The notes below the pieces were generated by a model. It was given only the letters and a program-made list of their open reading frames with translations. It was not told the origin of the DNA and did no database searches. The position numbers and the translations under genes were made by a program. A DNA stretch of 64,000 bases, taken from NCBI GenBank assembly GCA_002319075.1, contig NVQB01000001.1, positions 682,001-746,000 of the forward strand, in the 5' to 3' direction. Of this stretch, positions 1 through 9,375 are shown piece after piece (the stretch's first letter is position 1; each line of letters opens with the position of its first letter). The DNA is from Sphingobacteriaceae bacterium. Lineage in GTDB: Bacteria; Bacteroidota; Bacteroidia; B-17B0; Aurantibacillaceae.

Positions 1-1
1 C

Positions 2-523
2 GATATATCTGTTATTTTAGATGAGAACAGTGCAAAACCAATAGTGCTCAATGACTACTACGAAGCCAATCTGAATAGTTACCAGAGTGGCCGCGTAAGA
101 TATCCATACAGCGATCTGGCAGACGGAAACCATACACTTACATTTAAAGTCTGGGACATTCAAAATAATTCAAGTACTGTAACTTCTGATTTTATTGTGG
201 CAAAAAGTGCTGAGTTAGCCCTTCAACATGTATTAAATTACCCGAATCCTTTTACAACCCGAACGAAGTTTATGTTTCAACATAACCAGGCCTGCAATCC
301 CTTAAAAGTAACGGTTCAAATTTATACGGTGACCGGAAAAATAGTTAAAACAATACAAAAATCAACCAGCTGTGAAGGCTCAGCCCCCGAGGGTATTGAC
401 TGGGATGGCAGAGACGATTACGGCGATAAACTCGCGCGTGGTGTTTATATTTATAAATTAGCTATCTTAGACGTAGATAATAAAAAAGCAGAAAAAATAG
501 AAAAATTGGTTATACTAAATTAG
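2..523 (+). CDS. porU: Type IX secretion sortase PorU, C-terminal part (cut by window edge)
   Basis: The reading frame is open from base 2 to the stop at 523, so this is the 3' end of a longer gene. The visible 173 residues resemble the C-terminus of PorU, the gingipain-family sortase that removes the C-terminal signal of T9SS cargo at the outer membrane and links it to the cell surface. A beta-sandwich segment (LNDYYEANLNSYQSG, then DGNHTLTFKVWD) is followed by a C-terminal signal-like fold starting at LNYPNPF and ending in EKLVILN, as PorU itself has. The catalytic Cys and His lie outside the window. Directly downstream is porV, the usual neighbour, which supports the call. Confidence 0.85.
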   Translation, partial: DISVILDENSAKPIVLNDYYEANLNSYQSGRVRYPYSDLADGNHTLTFKVWDIQNNSSTVTSDFIVAKSAELALQHVLNYPNPFTTRTKFMFQHNQACNPLKVTVQIYTVTGKIVKTIQKSTSCEGSAPEGIDWDGRDDYGDKLARGVYIYKLAILDVDNKKAEKIEKLVILN

Positions 524-572
524 TATTTTAGTAGCCCGAAATTTGCGTACCATTTTAGAGTAAAATATATTA

Positions 573-1784
573 ATGAAAAAACAGTTTTTAATTGCATTAA
601 GTTTAATCGGATCAAAAACATTTATCGGACAAATTAGTTCCCAACAATTGGCAGGAACTACCATTAATCCAATAACTACTGCTGTTCCCTTCCTTTTAAT
701 CGGTCCAGATAGTAAACAAGGTGCAATGGGTGACGTTGGCGCAGCCACAGATCCTGATGTAAATTCAATTCATTGGAATGGAAGTAAATTAGCTTTTGCC
801 GATAAAAAATTCGGCGTGGGATGCACTGTTACACCATGGCTGAGACAATTAGTTCCGGACATTAACATGTATTATTTATCGGGTTATGGTAAGATAAATG
901 ATAAGCAAACTGTTGGAGCTTCCTTACGTTATTTTAGTTTAGGAAACATAGAGCTTACAGATGCTACAGGCACAAATATTGGAAGCTTTAAACCTAACGA
1001 ATTTGCAATAGATCTTGCTTTCTCTCAAAAACTTTCCAAAAATTTCGCTTTAGGAGTTGCCGCTCGTTTAATTAATTCGAGTATCAGCAGGGTGTATTTT
1101 AACGGAAGTTCTGGTAACGCTGCGAGCACCGGTGCTGTTGATTTGAGCATGTACTATAAAAGCAATAAATTTAAGTTGAGCGGTAAAAACTCTGTTGCAA
1201 CAGCAGGATTAGCGTTTACAAATATTGGAGCGAAAATCAAGTACTCAAACGACCAAAACTTTATTCCAATGAATATGCGTTTGGGCGGAGGGTTAAAAGT
1301 TGATATTGACGATTACAATACTTTTGGTGTGTATGTGGATTTTAATAAACTTTTGGTTCCTACTCCACCCGTATACAGGTACGACAGCCTCAATAACGTT
1401 GTAATTGATCCAGCTACAGGTAAAAAAGACATTGTTAGCGGAAAGGATCCTAATGTGGACGTACCTACAGGTATTCTTCAATCCTTTGGTGATGCACCGG
1501 GCGGATTGAAGGAAGAACTGCAGGAAATTAACCAAAGCGTTGGTGTAGAATATTGCTACGACAAAATTTTCTCAGTAAGAGCAGGTTATTTTCACGAGGC
1601 TAAAAATAAAGGTGCCCGTCAGTTTTTCACTGTTGGTGCTGGTTTCAGATTTAATGTAATTGCGGTAGATATTTCTTATCTCATTCCAACAGCTTTGCAG
1701 AATCCTTTACAAAGAACATGGCGCGTAACGCTGAGTTTCAATTTTGACGGAGCCAGCAAAACCGACGCCCCTAAAGAAAATTAG
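573..1784 (+). CDS. porV: Type IX secretion outer-membrane protein PorV (LptO)
   Basis: A 403-residue outer-membrane beta-barrel. PorV binds the C-terminal signal of cargo leaving the SprA translocon and delivers it to the PorU sortase. The N-terminus is a signal peptide ending near residue 20. The family opening PFLLIGPDSKQGAMGDVGAA lies at about residues 40-60, and alternating beta-strand patterns continue to a C-terminus rich in aromatic and hydrophobic strands (WRVTLSFNF). Length is normal for PorV. It sits 49 bp after porU and is probably co-transcribed with it. It would serve the four T9SS cargo proteins encoded between 36 and 61.4 kb. Confidence 0.93.
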   Translation: MKKQFLIALSLIGSKTFIGQISSQQLAGTTINPITTAVPFLLIGPDSKQGAMGDVGAATDPDVNSIHWNGSKLAFADKKFGVGCTVTPWLRQLVPDINMYYLSGYGKINDKQTVGASLRYFSLGNIELTDATGTNIGSFKPNEFAIDLAFSQKLSKNFALGVAARLINSSISRVYFNGSSGNAASTGAVDLSMYYKSNKFKLSGKNSVATAGLAFTNIGAKIKYSNDQNFIPMNMRLGGGLKVDIDDYNTFGVYVDFNKLLVPTPPVYRYDSLNNVVIDPATGKKDIVSGKDPNVDVPTGILQSFGDAPGGLKEELQEINQSVGVEYCYDKIFSVRAGYFHEAKNKGARQFFTVGAGFRFNVIAVDISYLIPTALQNPLQRTWRVTLSFNFDGASKTDAPKEN

Positions 1785-1792
1785 AGACTCTT

Positions 1793-1806
1793 CACAAACG
1801 TTTGTG
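1793..1806. promoter_or_regulatory. Perfect 14-bp palindrome CACAAACGTTTGTG
   Basis: A perfect palindrome lies just after the porV stop and 56 bp before the lipoprotein gene at 1862. It is not followed by a T-run, so it does not look like a terminator. Its symmetry and size would suit a dimeric regulator. No matching regulator gene is recognisable nearby. Confidence 0.3.
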
Positions 1807-1861
1807 CATAATTGCATCCTTTACTATTTCCTTAAGCGGGATGTAAAAAGGATATTTGTGA

Positions 1862-3517
1862 ATGTTCAAATCCCTTCTTCCACTTTGTTTTTTTATTTGC
1901 TTATTTACCAGTTGTAAAGAGTCTTCAAAAGAGGGAGATTCGCGCACTGTTTTTAATTACAACGAGATGAACGGGATAACGTCTCTTGATCCTGCTGCTG
2001 CAAGTAATTTTGAAAATATTGGAGCCGTAAATCAGATTTTTAATGGTTTAGTGCAGATGGACGACCGTTTGAATGTGCTTCCCTGCATTGCAAAAACTTA
2101 TGATATAAGTGCAGATGGTTTATGCTATACCTTTCATCTGAGAACTGACGTTTATTTTCATGACAATGCCTGTTTTGAACATGGAAAAGGAAGGAAAGTA
2201 ACTTCTGGCGACTTCGCTTACAGCTTTAATCGTTTGTTTGATAGTAAGGTGAGTAGCGCCATTACGCTACTTGATAAAATTGATCGTACTGAGAAAACAA
2301 ATTTTAAAGGATTTATTGCCGTTAACGATTCACTATTTAAAATCTATCTCACACAACCTTTTAGTGCCTTTATAAATATTTTAACTATGAAATATTTTAG
2401 TGTTATACCTTATGAAGCCATTGAACATTACAAATTTGATTTTAGAAGAAACCCGGTTGGCACGGGTCCATTCGCTTTTAAAATATGGGAAGAAGGCACC
2501 AAACTCATTCTGGTTAAAAATCAAAATTACTTTGAAAAGGACAGCAATAACAAACCACTCCCCTATCTTGACGCTGTGACGTTTTCGTTTATTAAAGACC
2601 GGGAAACCGCCTTTATGGAACTTTTGAATGAAAAATTTGATATGCTTAGTGGTGCCGATGCTTTTAATACTAATGAAGTGCTTGACAAGGAAGCTAACTT
2701 GAGAGATCTTTACCGTAAAAAATTTTATTTGCAGAAAGAAACGTATTTAAAAACGGACTACATCGGAATTCTTGTAGATCCTGATCTGGCTCTGGTAAAA
2801 AACTCTCCTCTTAAAATGAAGGCTATACGACAAGCCATAAACTATTCATTCGATCGTGATAAACTCATTAAATATTTAAGGAACAATCTTGGTAAAGCTG
2901 CTCATTCAGGATTTATACCTCCGGGTATGAAGAGTTACGATCCTGAGAAGGTTAAAGGTTACTCTTATAGTCCCGAAAAAGCAAGTCAATTATTAAAGGA
3001 AGCGGGGTTTCCGGGTGGCAAAGGTCTGCCGGAGCTAACCCTGCATGTTACCAACGATTACAAGGAGCAGGTAGAGTTTATTCAATCTCAGTTAGCCGAA
3101 AACAATATTAAAATTAATATTAGTGTGGAAAAAGCATCGGTATTGCGGCAGGCTGTTAACAGTTGTGAATACACTTTATTTAAAAAATCGTGGCTTGCGG
3201 ATTATGCAGACGAAGAGAATTTCATGAGTTTATTTTACAGCAAAAACTTCTCGCCCCAGGGTGTAAACTTTTTTCATTTTAAAAACACTGAATTCGACAA
3301 AGCTTATGAAGAGGTGCAGACGTTAAATGACCCTTTAAAAAAAACCAAGCTTTATCAAAAAATGGATAGTTTAGTATTAGATGAAGCTCCCGTGATTCCA
3401 CTGTTTTACGACGAGGTTGTGCGTATTGTTAATCGTAAAATTGAGGGTTTGAACAGTAATCCTCTCAATCTTTTAAATTTAAAATACGTTACTAAAAAGG
3501 GAAAAGAAAAGAAATAA
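1862..3517 (+). CDS. ABC-type peptide-binding lipoprotein (SBP family 5, DppA/OppA-like)
   Basis: A 551-residue extracytoplasmic solute-binding protein. The N-terminus is a lipoprotein signal with lipobox LFTSC (Cys18), so it is a lipid-anchored envelope protein. The family-5 hallmarks are visible: an early LDPAAASN segment, NQIFNGLV, FHLRTDVYFHD, a central VGTGPF motif with KNQNYFE, and the C-terminal KAYEEVQTLNDPLKKTKLYQKMD region. The family binds di- or oligopeptides, nickel or similar ligands for an ABC importer. No permease or ATPase gene lies beside it, so its transporter partner must be elsewhere. Its stop overlaps a bidirectional terminator shared with the convergent response regulator gene. 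Confidence 0.85.
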   Translation: MFKSLLPLCFFICLFTSCKESSKEGDSRTVFNYNEMNGITSLDPAAASNFENIGAVNQIFNGLVQMDDRLNVLPCIAKTYDISADGLCYTFHLRTDVYFHDNACFEHGKGRKVTSGDFAYSFNRLFDSKVSSAITLLDKIDRTEKTNFKGFIAVNDSLFKIYLTQPFSAFINILTMKYFSVIPYEAIEHYKFDFRRNPVGTGPFAFKIWEEGTKLILVKNQNYFEKDSNNKPLPYLDAVTFSFIKDRETAFMELLNEKFDMLSGADAFNTNEVLDKEANLRDLYRKKFYLQKETYLKTDYIGILVDPDLALVKNSPLKMKAIRQAINYSFDRDKLIKYLRNNLGKAAHSGFIPPGMKSYDPEKVKGYSYSPEKASQLLKEAGFPGGKGLPELTLHVTNDYKEQVEFIQSQLAENNIKINISVEKASVLRQAVNSCEYTLFKKSWLADYADEENFMSLFYSKNFSPQGVNFFHFKNTEFDKAYEEVQTLNDPLKKTKLYQKMDSLVLDEAPVIPLFYDEVVRIVNRKIEGLNSNPLNLLNLKYVTKKGKEKK

Positions 3518-3538
3518 AAGATCAGATTCCGATCTTTT
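3516..3538. terminator. Bidirectional hairpin terminator between convergent genes
   Basis: AAAAGATC, a 7-base loop, then GATCTTTT and further T. The hairpin overlaps the stop codons of the lipoprotein gene (+) and the response regulator gene (-). A A/T tracts on both sides let it act in both directions. Confidence 0.75.
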
Positions 3539-4244
3539 TTAATTTCTGTAAAAACGCATCCTTGTTTCTTCTTGCAATTTCAATGGTTGATCCGTTAGAA
3601 AGTTCTGCGAAGTATCCGTTATTATGTACGAATTTAATAACCGTTTTAAGATTAACGATGTGAGAATTATGACATCTGTAAAACACAGAAGGATCAAGTT
3701 GGGACTCATACTCTTTCATACTTTTGGAAACCATGTGCTTTACATTATTTTCAAGATAAAAGGTGGTATAACTCCCAGAAGCTTCGAGCCGGATAATCTG
3801 TTCCTGTTTTACAAAGATAATTCCATCCTTTACTGATAGCTCAATGATGTTTGGAGAAGAGGACTGCATTATTCCGCGCTCTTTTCTAATTTTTTCCTGA
3901 GCTCTCTCGATGCATGACTTTAATTCCTCGCTATCGATGGGTTTGAGCAAATAATCAAAAGCCCCTTTCCGTAATGCATTTATGGCGTAGTCTTTATGGG
4001 CCGTAGTAAAAATAACAGTAACAGGTGTGTTTTTAATTTGTTCTAAAACGTCAAAACCATTGTAACCCGGCATTTGAACGTCGAGAAAAACAAGATCTGG
4101 CTTTTCGTTCATTATTTCCTTTACCGCCTCAAGTGCATTAGACGCGGTACTAATAATTTTTATGTTCGGACAATGATCCGTTATCAGAATACTTAAATTT
4201 TTCAGAGATTTTTCTTCATCATCTACTAAGATCACGCTCATCAT
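3522..4244 (-). CDS. LytTR-family response regulator
   Basis: A 240-residue two-component regulator. The receiver domain covers about residues 1-120, with acidic DDE at 8-10, phospho-acceptor Asp55 in LVFLDVQMPG, and a conserved Lys in FDYLLKP. A LytTR DNA-binding domain fills about 135-240 (IIRLEASGSYTTFYL, then FYRCHNSHIVNLKTV). Members bind paired direct repeats near target promoters. It lies 6 bp downstream of the sensor kinase on the same strand, so the two form a kinase-regulator operon. Targets cannot be read from the sequence. Confidence 0.92.
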   Translation of the reverse strand: MMSVILVDDEEKSLKNLSILITDHCPNIKIISTASNALEAVKEIMNEKPDLVFLDVQMPGYNGFDVLEQIKNTPVTVIFTTAHKDYAINALRKGAFDYLLKPIDSEELKSCIERAQEKIRKERGIMQSSSPNIIELSVKDGIIFVKQEQIIRLEASGSYTTFYLENNVKHMVSKSMKEYESQLDPSVFYRCHNSHIVNLKTVIKFVHNNGYFAELSNGSTIEIARRNKDAFLQKLKKIGI

Positions 4245-4250
4245 AATGCA

Positions 4251-5804
4251 CTATAATTTTATATTAATAAAAACTGTTGTTCCAAGGGCTTGACCTGTAT
4301 CGTCTTTCTTATCATAAACGTCGAACGAAATTGAGATTCCGAACACTTTTTCCAGAACACTTAAGCGATCCTGAGTAATGTCCATTCCAAACGATCTCCG
4401 TTTTAATTCTTTGTTGTTGAATTTTTGTGAAACCTCTCTGCCAATTCCATTGTCGTCAATTTCGATTATCAGATTATTTTCTCTTTTAAAAACTCTGATA
4501 TCAAGCTTTTTATTGCCCTCCTTGAGTAATAATCCGTGCCAGATAGCATTTTCAACAAAAGGCTGGATGAGTAAAGGCGGCAGGCGAATTTCGCTTGTGG
4601 AGACATCATCGGAAATAGTTATGGCGAAGCTAAACGCATTATTGAACCGAAGCGATTCAATATCCAGATATAACTTCACTGTTTCGAGCTCGTCTTTAAG
4701 GCTTATTAATTCCTGTTTACTCAAATCAAGAATATTTCTCATAAGCTGAGAAAACTTTACAAGATATTTATTCGCAAGTTCTTTTTCGTTAGTGAGTACA
4801 TAGTGTTGAATCGAATTAATAGCATTAAAAATAAAATGGGGATTCATCTGACTTCTTAAGGCTTTCATCTCCATTTGTGCGAATTTTTGTTGCAGGTCAT
4901 TTCGTTCCTTTTCCTTTCTTCTGAAATAATTAATTCTCCAACGTATTACAACTATGACCAGTAGAATAATTACCACCATGACAACAGGTATGTACCAGAA
5001 CCGTCTTATTAAAGGCACCACACTTTCTATGTTAGTTTCCTCAACTTCACCACTAATTTTGGGATCCGGTTCGTTATAAAGGTCTTTCACCTCTGCAGGA
5101 CTTAAAATTTTGTTATAAATTTTAATGTCGTCGAGGCACCCGTTAAGCCACGAGAAATTTCTGTACTTAAATGTATCCGGCATATTATTGCCCGAGTGTC
5201 CAAGAAGAACAGAGTCTGTCACCAAATAATTTGTGAGAAAATGTTTCAGATTTTTTTGTTCAAGTTTACCGTTTACATATAAATAGGTAGTATCTGTATC
5301 AAAGCCATAAACCACGTGATACCATTTCTTCAGGTCTGCTCTAGTTTGCGAGATGTTTACAACCTGTTCCTGTATAGGAGAATTAGTGGCGCCATAAAAT
5401 CTGTGATTTTTGTAATTTAAACAAACCAGATAAGCTTCATTATACTCGACATAAGGTCCGACCCTTGTGACTATAAAAGGAATTCCTGTTTGGTTGTAGC
5501 TATTTCTCTCATAGTCTGTAATTTTTACCCAAAGAGAAATACACATCGTTTCCTGTTTCAAATCGGAATTTGTTCCGAGTGTTATGTAGTCATTAACACC
5601 ATCGAAAGAATAAGCAGCATCGGAATTTCCAAATCTGTCGGGTACCAAGGTTGCCCCTACAACTTTTCCGTCGTAATTATGTTCACGGTCTTTAGCGTCA
5701 CCCGAAAAATAATAAGAGGCTACAAGATTTTTATCCAATTGAGCATGAGACAAAAAATTGCAAAGAAGTAAAAGCAGAAAAACCGAAAAATTCTTTACTT
5801 TCAT
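4251..5804 (-). CDS. LytS-type sensor histidine kinase with LamG-like periplasmic domain
   Basis: A 517-residue membrane kinase. A signal peptide (1-22) leads into a LamG/concanavalin-like domain at about 25-245 (AAYSFDGVNDYITLG, then WYHVVYGFD and LYVNGKLE), which may sense or bind glycan or another extracellular ligand. One membrane helix lies at about 270-288 and is followed by a short coiled coil. The cytoplasmic kinase is the His_kinase/LytS type, with phospho-acceptor His323 in MNPHFIFNAINSIQ, the N box in PFVENAIWHGL, and the G box IDDNGIG. It is the first gene of the pair with the LytTR regulator. The LamG input domain is common in Bacteroidota; the ligand is unknown. Confidence 0.9.
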   Translation of the reverse strand: MKVKNFSVFLLLLLCNFLSHAQLDKNLVASYYFSGDAKDREHNYDGKVVGATLVPDRFGNSDAAYSFDGVNDYITLGTNSDLKQETMCISLWVKITDYERNSYNQTGIPFIVTRVGPYVEYNEAYLVCLNYKNHRFYGATNSPIQEQVVNISQTRADLKKWYHVVYGFDTDTTYLYVNGKLEQKNLKHFLTNYLVTDSVLLGHSGNNMPDTFKYRNFSWLNGCLDDIKIYNKILSPAEVKDLYNEPDPKISGEVEETNIESVVPLIRRFWYIPVVMVVIILLVIVVIRWRINYFRRKEKERNDLQQKFAQMEMKALRSQMNPHFIFNAINSIQHYVLTNEKELANKYLVKFSQLMRNILDLSKQELISLKDELETVKLYLDIESLRFNNAFSFAITISDDVSTSEIRLPPLLIQPFVENAIWHGLLLKEGNKKLDIRVFKRENNLIIEIDDNGIGREVSQKFNNKELKRRSFGMDITQDRLSVLEKVFGISISFDVYDKKDDTGQALGTTVFINIKL

Positions 5805-5950
5805 GCTTTAGTAGGGCTTTTGATAACAGTCTGCTTATAGTTCATTCAGGCCTTAAATTAATAAAAAATCTCCGTCGAAAATTTAAGTTTGGTCTTAAAA
5901 TATTTAATTTTTGACAAATAATTGACCCGTTGGCCGTACAACCGTTCTTA

Positions 5951-7195
5951 TTACTTGCCATGAATAAGTACCTTTAAAAAAGTATAATCCTCTCTGACAG
6001 AAAAGAAACGTTTTAAAGTTAATTTATTGGTTTTCATAAAGACAAAGCATATACCACAGGTTACAAGGAAATACGAAAAAGTTGCGCCATATGCGGCACC
6101 CTTCGTGCCGCTAGTAGCTATTAAAAATGGAGTGAGCACTAATGCAGATAAAAATCCTGCCAAATAACAAAGCAGAAGAAGTTTTGGTTTACCAATAGCA
6201 GAAAAATAATAGCTTATTGCCCCAGACAAACTTAACATTAGAATACCCGGAGCATAAAGCAACATAAGCTCCTTTATGCCTTCAAAACCGGGGCCTAAAA
6301 CGAAGACAAAAAAAGAACCGGGGAGAGAAAAAATCAGTGCCACACTAAGAGCGGAAAAGATAAAACTAGCTTTGCTGAGCATAAGCGTCATTTCAACGCT
6401 TTTAAAAGTATTATCCTGATTGGCGACGCGCGCCAGCAATACAGGCGACACCGCATTTACTATAATCAAAAGAGATTCCATAAAAGAGGATGCAGAAGAA
6501 TAAAGTCCTACGTTTTGAAGTTGTGGAAGCAGATAATAGCTATAACGGTTAATAAAAATATGGAGAAGGCTTGTGAGTTGAAAAACGGAACCATTTACCA
6601 AAATAGATTTTAATCTAAATTCGTTAGAAGAAATCTTCTCTGACAAAATGCGGGTTACTGTAATAGTTGAGATGCTGAACGCTATGAGAAACGAAAATAA
6701 CAAAGGATAAACGTAAGCCCGGAATGTGAATACCTTCAGAACAAATATATATACAACAATTCCAAGCAGAACCAGAATAGGCTGGGTAAAGCTTAGAAAA
6801 TTATACATTTTCAATTTTTCTTTTCCCAGAATAATCACACAGTTAAAAGAATTAAGTATAACCAGTAAGGTTACCGGGTAGCCAAGGTAGTCGTATCCTG
6901 GCACCTGTTTTTTAAAAAAAACAACTATCAAACTACTTAAGGAACAAAATAGTAAAGAGTAAAATACTCCATGGACAATGATTTTTTTCAAATCGAATCT
7001 TGGAATAAAATGCACTAAACTGTATCCGGTATAAATTTCATTTATTAACTGGATGATGGTAATATTGAGAATAAAGATGGTGATCTCACCTCGCGACGCT
7101 ACACCGAGATAACGGGAGGTGATAACGAGAATAAGTAAATTGATCAGAGCAACACTCCCCTTGGTAATCAGGCTATAAAAAAGATTTTTAAACAT
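5951..7195 (-). CDS. Polysaccharide/oligosaccharide flippase-like membrane protein (MOP superfamily)
   Basis: A 414-residue, highly hydrophobic protein with about 12 predicted membrane helices and few charged loops. The N-terminus (LITKGSVALINLLILVITSRYLG) is the pattern of Wzx-type and related polysaccharide transport proteins, which move lipid-linked sugars across the inner membrane. The family is called from this N-terminal motif and the overall helix pattern, since sequence conservation is low. No glycosyltransferase or polymerase genes flank it, so it is an isolated flippase gene here and its substrate is unknown. It lies 49 bp after osmC on the same strand and could be co-transcribed with it. 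Confidence 0.75.
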   Translation of the reverse strand: MFKNLFYSLITKGSVALINLLILVITSRYLGVASRGEITIFILNITIIQLINEIYTGYSLVHFIPRFDLKKIIVHGVFYSLLFCSLSSLIVVFFKKQVPGYDYLGYPVTLLVILNSFNCVIILGKEKLKMYNFLSFTQPILVLLGIVVYIFVLKVFTFRAYVYPLLFSFLIAFSISTITVTRILSEKISSNEFRLKSILVNGSVFQLTSLLHIFINRYSYYLLPQLQNVGLYSSASSFMESLLIIVNAVSPVLLARVANQDNTFKSVEMTLMLSKASFIFSALSVALIFSLPGSFFVFVLGPGFEGIKELMLLYAPGILMLSLSGAISYYFSAIGKPKLLLLCYLAGFLSALVLTPFLIATSGTKGAAYGATFSYFLVTCGICFVFMKTNKLTLKRFFSVREDYTFLKVLIHGK

Positions 7196-7244
7196 CTGCG
7201 TCTGATTTTTTACCCTGTAGCGAAAAGATAAACCGGCGCACCAA

Positions 7245-7649
7245 TTACCAGATAAATTCGATCATTTGTTTGAGATCGGGATGAAGACTTTTTGCAACAG
7301 GGCATGTATGAGCAGCGTGCTCGTAAATCTTTTTTTCTTTGTCGGAATAATTATTTTCCGGAAAAGTAAGACGTATGTGGATCTCCCCAATTCTGCGGGG
7401 TTCCTGATACATCACTTTTGTAACCTCTGCCTTTGCGCCTATAATGGGTGTAATTCCTTCTTTCAAGGCAACAATTCCCATAATGGACAACATACAACTG
7501 GCAAGCGCAGTTGCTACAAGATCGGTTGGTGAAAAAGCCTCTCCTTTTCCATGATTATCCTTTGGCGCGTCGGTGTGTATAATATTTCGCGATTGAAGGT
7601 GAATGCCTTCTGTTCGCAGCTCTCCGAGATATTCTACCGTACTTGTCAT
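7245..7649 (-). CDS. OsmC/Ohr-family protein
   Basis: The protein is 134 residues with the start at 7649 (MTSTVEYLGELRTEG). The OsmC/Ohr family are small thiol peroxidases that reduce organic hydroperoxides with two cysteines. Both are visible: one in ALASCMLSIMG and one in HTCPVAKSLHPD. A longer frame opens at 7733 but runs into the divergent gene at 7708 and past the candidate -7 element at 7666-7673, so the shorter start is preferred. Length is typical of OsmC. The divergent promoter arrangement separates it from the gene at 7708. Confidence 0.88.
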   Translation of the reverse strand: MTSTVEYLGELRTEGIHLQSRNIIHTDAPKDNHGKGEAFSPTDLVATALASCMLSIMGIVALKEGITPIIGAKAEVTKVMYQEPRRIGEIHIRLTFPENNYSDKEKKIYEHAAHTCPVAKSLHPDLKQMIEFIW

Positions 7650-7665
7650 AGGCGTTAATTTTTTA

Positions 7666-7673
7666 CAAAAATA
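7666..7673 (-). promoter_or_regulatory. Candidate -7 element TATTTTTG for the OsmC gene
   Basis: Read on the minus strand this matches the Bacteroidota TAnnTTTG element. It lies 16 bases before the start codon at 7649 and supports that start. No convincing TTTG -33 box is seen. Confidence 0.5.
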
Positions 7674-7694
7674 GGATAATACCCTGTAAATTCT

Positions 7695-7702
7695 TAATTT
7701 TG
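7695..7702 (+). promoter_or_regulatory. Candidate -7 element TAATTTTG for the gene at 7708
   Basis: This matches TAnnTTTG and ends 5 bases before the ATG at 7708. Transcription would start at or next to the start codon, which suggests a leaderless message. Confidence 0.5.
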
Positions 7703-7707
7703 TTAGA

Positions 7708-8463
7708 ATGTTTCGTAGATACGTTTTATCCATAATTTGTCTTTATTTACTAAGTACAAGCTTGATTGGACAAACTGATGGCTATGAAAACGGCACCACA
7801 CTCAATGTACTATACAGAAGTGATATAAGTGGGAAAATTTACGCGAACACCCGTGGTTTTGGTGTTTTGTTTCGCCAGGGAAAACATATCACTGCAAAAA
7901 CAAGAAGCTTTTACGAAATAGATCTCCAAACTTTAAAATACCCTAAGGAAGTTAAAAGTCAGGGAGAAGCTCCGGATAAAAGGCGTTATGTTTATGGCAA
8001 ATTAAATTCCGTTTTTTTATTACGTGGCGGAATAGGCCTGCAAAATATTCTTTTTGAAAAAGCGGACAATAAAGCGGTTGAGGTTCGTTATTCTTACTCG
8101 CTGGGACCAATTTTTTCTTTTGCAAAGCCGTATTACTATCAAATTTACAAAGGCACCAGCGGTCAAAAGATAGATTATATTAAGTTTAATTCAAATGACG
8201 TGAGTGCTGATAGTAGCGGGCAGATCATTGGTCGCGGGGGTTACCTCAAGGGCATTAATGAAATGAAAATTTATCCTGGTATTAGCGGGAAGTTTAATTT
8301 AAGTTTTGAATATGCGCCTTATACAAATCTTATCCGCGCTATTGAAACCGGCGTGAGTGTGGATTATTTCCCTAAAGCATTGCCACTTATGGCACTTAAT
8401 CCAGCTGAGAACATAATTATAACTTTACATGTAGGATTTGTGTTTGGCAGAAAATGGTATTGA
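7708..8463 (+). CDS. Conserved hypothetical exported protein, probable outer-membrane beta-barrel
   Basis: A 251-residue protein with a clear signal peptide ([22 protein letters not shown]). The rest shows alternating polar and hydrophobic strands, a repeated aromatic/glycine pattern ([27 protein letters not shown]) and a C-terminal strand ending in an aromatic residue ([10 protein letters not shown]), which suits an outer-membrane barrel. I do not recognise a named family. It precedes lipA with 1 bp between its stop and the lipA ATG, so the two are translationally close and probably co-transcribed. A link to lipoylation is not implied by anything in the protein. Confidence 0.7.
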   Translation: MFRRYVLSIICLYLLSTSLIGQTDGYENGTTLNVLYRSDISGKIYANTRGFGVLFRQGKHITAKTRSFYEIDLQTLKYPKEVKSQGEAPDKRRYVYGKLNSVFLLRGGIGLQNILFEKADNKAVEVRYSYSLGPIFSFAKPYYYQIYKGTSGQKIDYIKFNSNDVSADSSGQIIGRGGYLKGINEMKIYPGISGKFNLSFEYAPYTNLIRAIETGVSVDYFPKALPLMALNPAENIIITLHVGFVFGRKWY

Positions 8464-8464
8464 T

Positions 8465-9328
8465 ATGGAGTTGACAGAAGAAGTTCAAAGAGTAAAAAAA
8501 CCAGATTGGTTACGCGTTAAATTACCAACCGGCGACGAATACGTTAAGGTTAGAGGTATTGTTAGCCAGCATAAATTACACACCATTTGTGAGAGCGGAA
8601 ATTGTCCGAATATGGGCGAATGCTGGGGAGCAGGAACGGCTACCTTTATGATTCTTGGCAATATTTGTACGCGTAGTTGCGGATTTTGTGCAGTTGCCAC
8701 AGGTAAACCAAAACCTGCAGATTGGGATGAGCCCAAGCGTATTGCCAATTCAGTAAAATTAATGGGGGTTAAACATTGCGTAATTACCAGTGTTGATAGA
8801 GACGACTTAAAAGATGGAGGTTCTATTATCTGGGCCGCTACTATTAATGAGATCAGAGCCATTAGCCCTGAAACAAAATTTGAGTGCCTGATTCCTGACT
8901 TTGCAGGGAAATGGGAAAATCTTCAAAGAATTATTGACGTTAACCCTGATATCGTTTCGCACAATATTGAGACCGTTAGGAGATTAACTGCGGAAGTGCG
9001 CATACAAGCTAAATACGACAGAAGTCTTGAAGTTTTAAAACGCCTGGATGAAGCTGGTGTAAAAACTAAAAGTGGCATCATGCTTGGCCTTGGCGAAACA
9101 GACGAAGAAATTTATGCAGCTTTGGATGATCTTGCTTCAGTAAACTGTGATGTTGTAACTATGGGGCAATATCTGCAACCTACTCCTAAACATCTTCCTG
9201 TTGCTCGTTTTGTGCATCCTGATGACTTTAAAAAATACAAAGAGTATGCTTTAAATAAAGGTTTCAGATTTGTAGAAAGTGGTCCGCTCGTGCGTTCTTC
9301 GTACCATGCCGAAAAACATATTTTCTAA
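8465..9328 (+). CDS. lipA: Lipoyl synthase LipA
   Basis: A 287-residue radical SAM enzyme that inserts two sulfur atoms into protein-bound octanoyl groups to make lipoate for pyruvate and 2-oxoglutarate dehydrogenases. Both cluster motifs are intact: the auxiliary cluster CX4CX5C (Cys42, Cys47, Cys53, in [12 protein letters not shown]) and the radical SAM CX3CX2C (Cys68, Cys72, Cys75). The C-terminal [13 protein letters not shown] and [15 protein letters not shown] motifs are also present. The ATG at 8465 is chosen over an upstream GTG that would overlap the preceding gene. Length is normal for the family. Confidence 0.97.
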   Translation: MELTEEVQRVKKPDWLRVKLPTGDEYVKVRGIVSQHKLHTICESGNCPNMGECWGAGTATFMILGNICTRSCGFCAVATGKPKPADWDEPKRIANSVKLMGVKHCVITSVDRDDLKDGGSIIWAATINEIRAISPETKFECLIPDFAGKWENLQRIIDVNPDIVSHNIETVRRLTAEVRIQAKYDRSLEVLKRLDEAGVKTKSGIMLGLGETDEEIYAALDDLASVNCDVVTMGQYLQPTPKHLPVARFVHPDDFKKYKEYALNKGFRFVESGPLVRSSYHAEKHIF

Positions 9329-9375
9329 GCCTTAAGAATTTTTCGTAAAACTAAATTGAAGTTTGATCAGGTATC

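Noticed and set aside
7650-7733. Longer start for the OsmC protein at 7733
   Set aside because: It overlaps the divergent gene at 7708 and extends beyond the -7 element at 7666-7673, and the added 28 residues do not resemble the family.
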